From: Syntrophobacter sp. SbD2
Lineage (GTDB): Bacteria; Desulfobacterota; Syntrophobacteria; Syntrophobacterales; Syntrophobacteraceae
Direction of reading: 5' to 3'
Assembly (NCBI GenBank): GCA_900290385.1
Contig: OMSV01000107.1
Span: 1-5,420 of the forward strand
DNA length: 5,420 nucleotides
The first letter of the stretch is position 1. Every line of letters starts with the position of its first letter. A model generated the notes under the pieces. That model was not told the DNA's origin, did no database searches, and saw only the letters and a program-made list of their open reading frames with translations. A program made the translations under genes and the position numbers. This document shows, piece after piece, positions 4,980 through 5,420 of this stretch.

Positions 4980-5420
4980 GATTGGAAAGCAGAGTACAAG
5001 AGAAGGCTCGTTTCCCTGCAGGATGCTGCCGGACAGATCAAATCAGGTGAATTTGTCGGAAGTGCGCTCGCAATCGGCGCCTGCTCGCCCGATTTCTATG
5101 ACGCTATCCTCGACCGTTGGGAAGAACTGCGCGACGTCATAATCTCCGATTGCGTGCAGGTCCGCCCATCCAGGCTTTATGATGTCGAACTCATGACGAA
5201 GCTCCAGGGCCACATCAACTTCGACCCGAGCTTCGGGATGCCCCTGCCCGAAAGCTCATCGAAACCCGCATGCCGGATTTTTACATAGAGCAAAGCCACG
5301 ATCTCGGAGACCGCTATGGGAGGTGGTCGGACGTCTACGTTACTCAGGTGACTCCCCCTAACGAGCAAGGATGGGTAAACCTTGGGCTGACCAACTTCTA
5401 CACCATGCAGGCCATTCGCG
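4977..5420 (+). pseudogene. Acetyl-CoA hydrolase / 4-hydroxybutyrate CoA-transferase family, frameshifted and partial
   Basis: This is the N-terminal part of an acetyl-CoA hydrolase/transferase (family length about 430 residues or more). Such enzymes move CoA between acyl-CoAs and carboxylates such as acetate through a glutamyl-CoA intermediate; the catalytic Glu lies beyond the window. The first frame reads MDWKAEYKRRLVSLQDAA, IKSGEFVGSALAIGA, SPDFYDAILDRWEELRDVII, then INFDPSFGM (80-88), and would stop at 5286-5288. The homology instead continues from 5246 one frame back: ARKLIETRMPDFYI, DVYVTQVTPPNEQGWVNLGL and FYTMQAIR to the edge. Adding one C to CCCC at 5241-5244 restores a continuous frame (FGMPPARKLIE). 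No other lesion is visible in 444 nt, so this could be a recent mutation or an assembly error; the broken ligase gene upstream favours real decay. The start is set by TAAGGAG with 6-nt spacing. Confidence 0.85.

Overview
This 5.4 kb window looks like an accessory, partly decaying stretch of a bacterial chromosome. A deltaproteobacterial (Desulfobacterota, possibly syntrophic) host is my best guess. The reasons are a FecR/DUF6600 secreted protein, PpnP, DUF2442, and a neighbouring acyl-CoA synthetase plus acetyl-CoA hydrolase/CoA-transferase locus. This is inference from gene families only.

Layout. At the left edge (1-147, minus strand) lies the first 49 codons of a secreted basic protein. A good sigma70-type promoter sits about 60 bp upstream of it. 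The 522 bp divergent intergenic region (148-669) holds that promoter, a REP-like palindrome (370-396), a perfect 8-bp hairpin (591-611) and a strong Shine-Dalgarno sequence that does not serve the main gene. Then follow on the plus strand a FecR-domain/DUF6600 exported protein (670-2304), the nucleoside phosphorylase PpnP (2333-2647), an unidentified exported protein (2775-3656), a probable decayed ORF (3658-3910) and a DUF2442 protein (3923-4177).

The right third is the most informative part. The 4178-4411 interval carries a second copy of a dispersed repeat also found after ppnP, a GTGAACA heptamer repeat and a telomere-like CCCCTAAA tandem array. The array directly abuts the broken 5' end of an acyl-CoA synthetase pseudogene (4412-4966). 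Read across three frames, that pseudogene still shows the GY, TGD, GR, RIGPF and KTxxGK landmarks of the AMP-binding enzyme C-terminal half. It has two stop codons and two frameshifts. What looks like a 92-residue hypothetical protein at 4688-4966 is its 3' end. A Shine-Dalgarno sequence overlapping its stop leads into an acetyl-CoA hydrolase/4-hydroxybutyrate CoA-transferase gene (4977 to the window end), which carries a single frameshift at a C4 run.

Together the right end reads as a former carboxylate-activation operon (ligase plus CoA-transferase) that was truncated at a repeat and is degenerating. I see no RNA gene, CRISPR array, transposase or phage gene, and nothing that amounts to a clearly new system.
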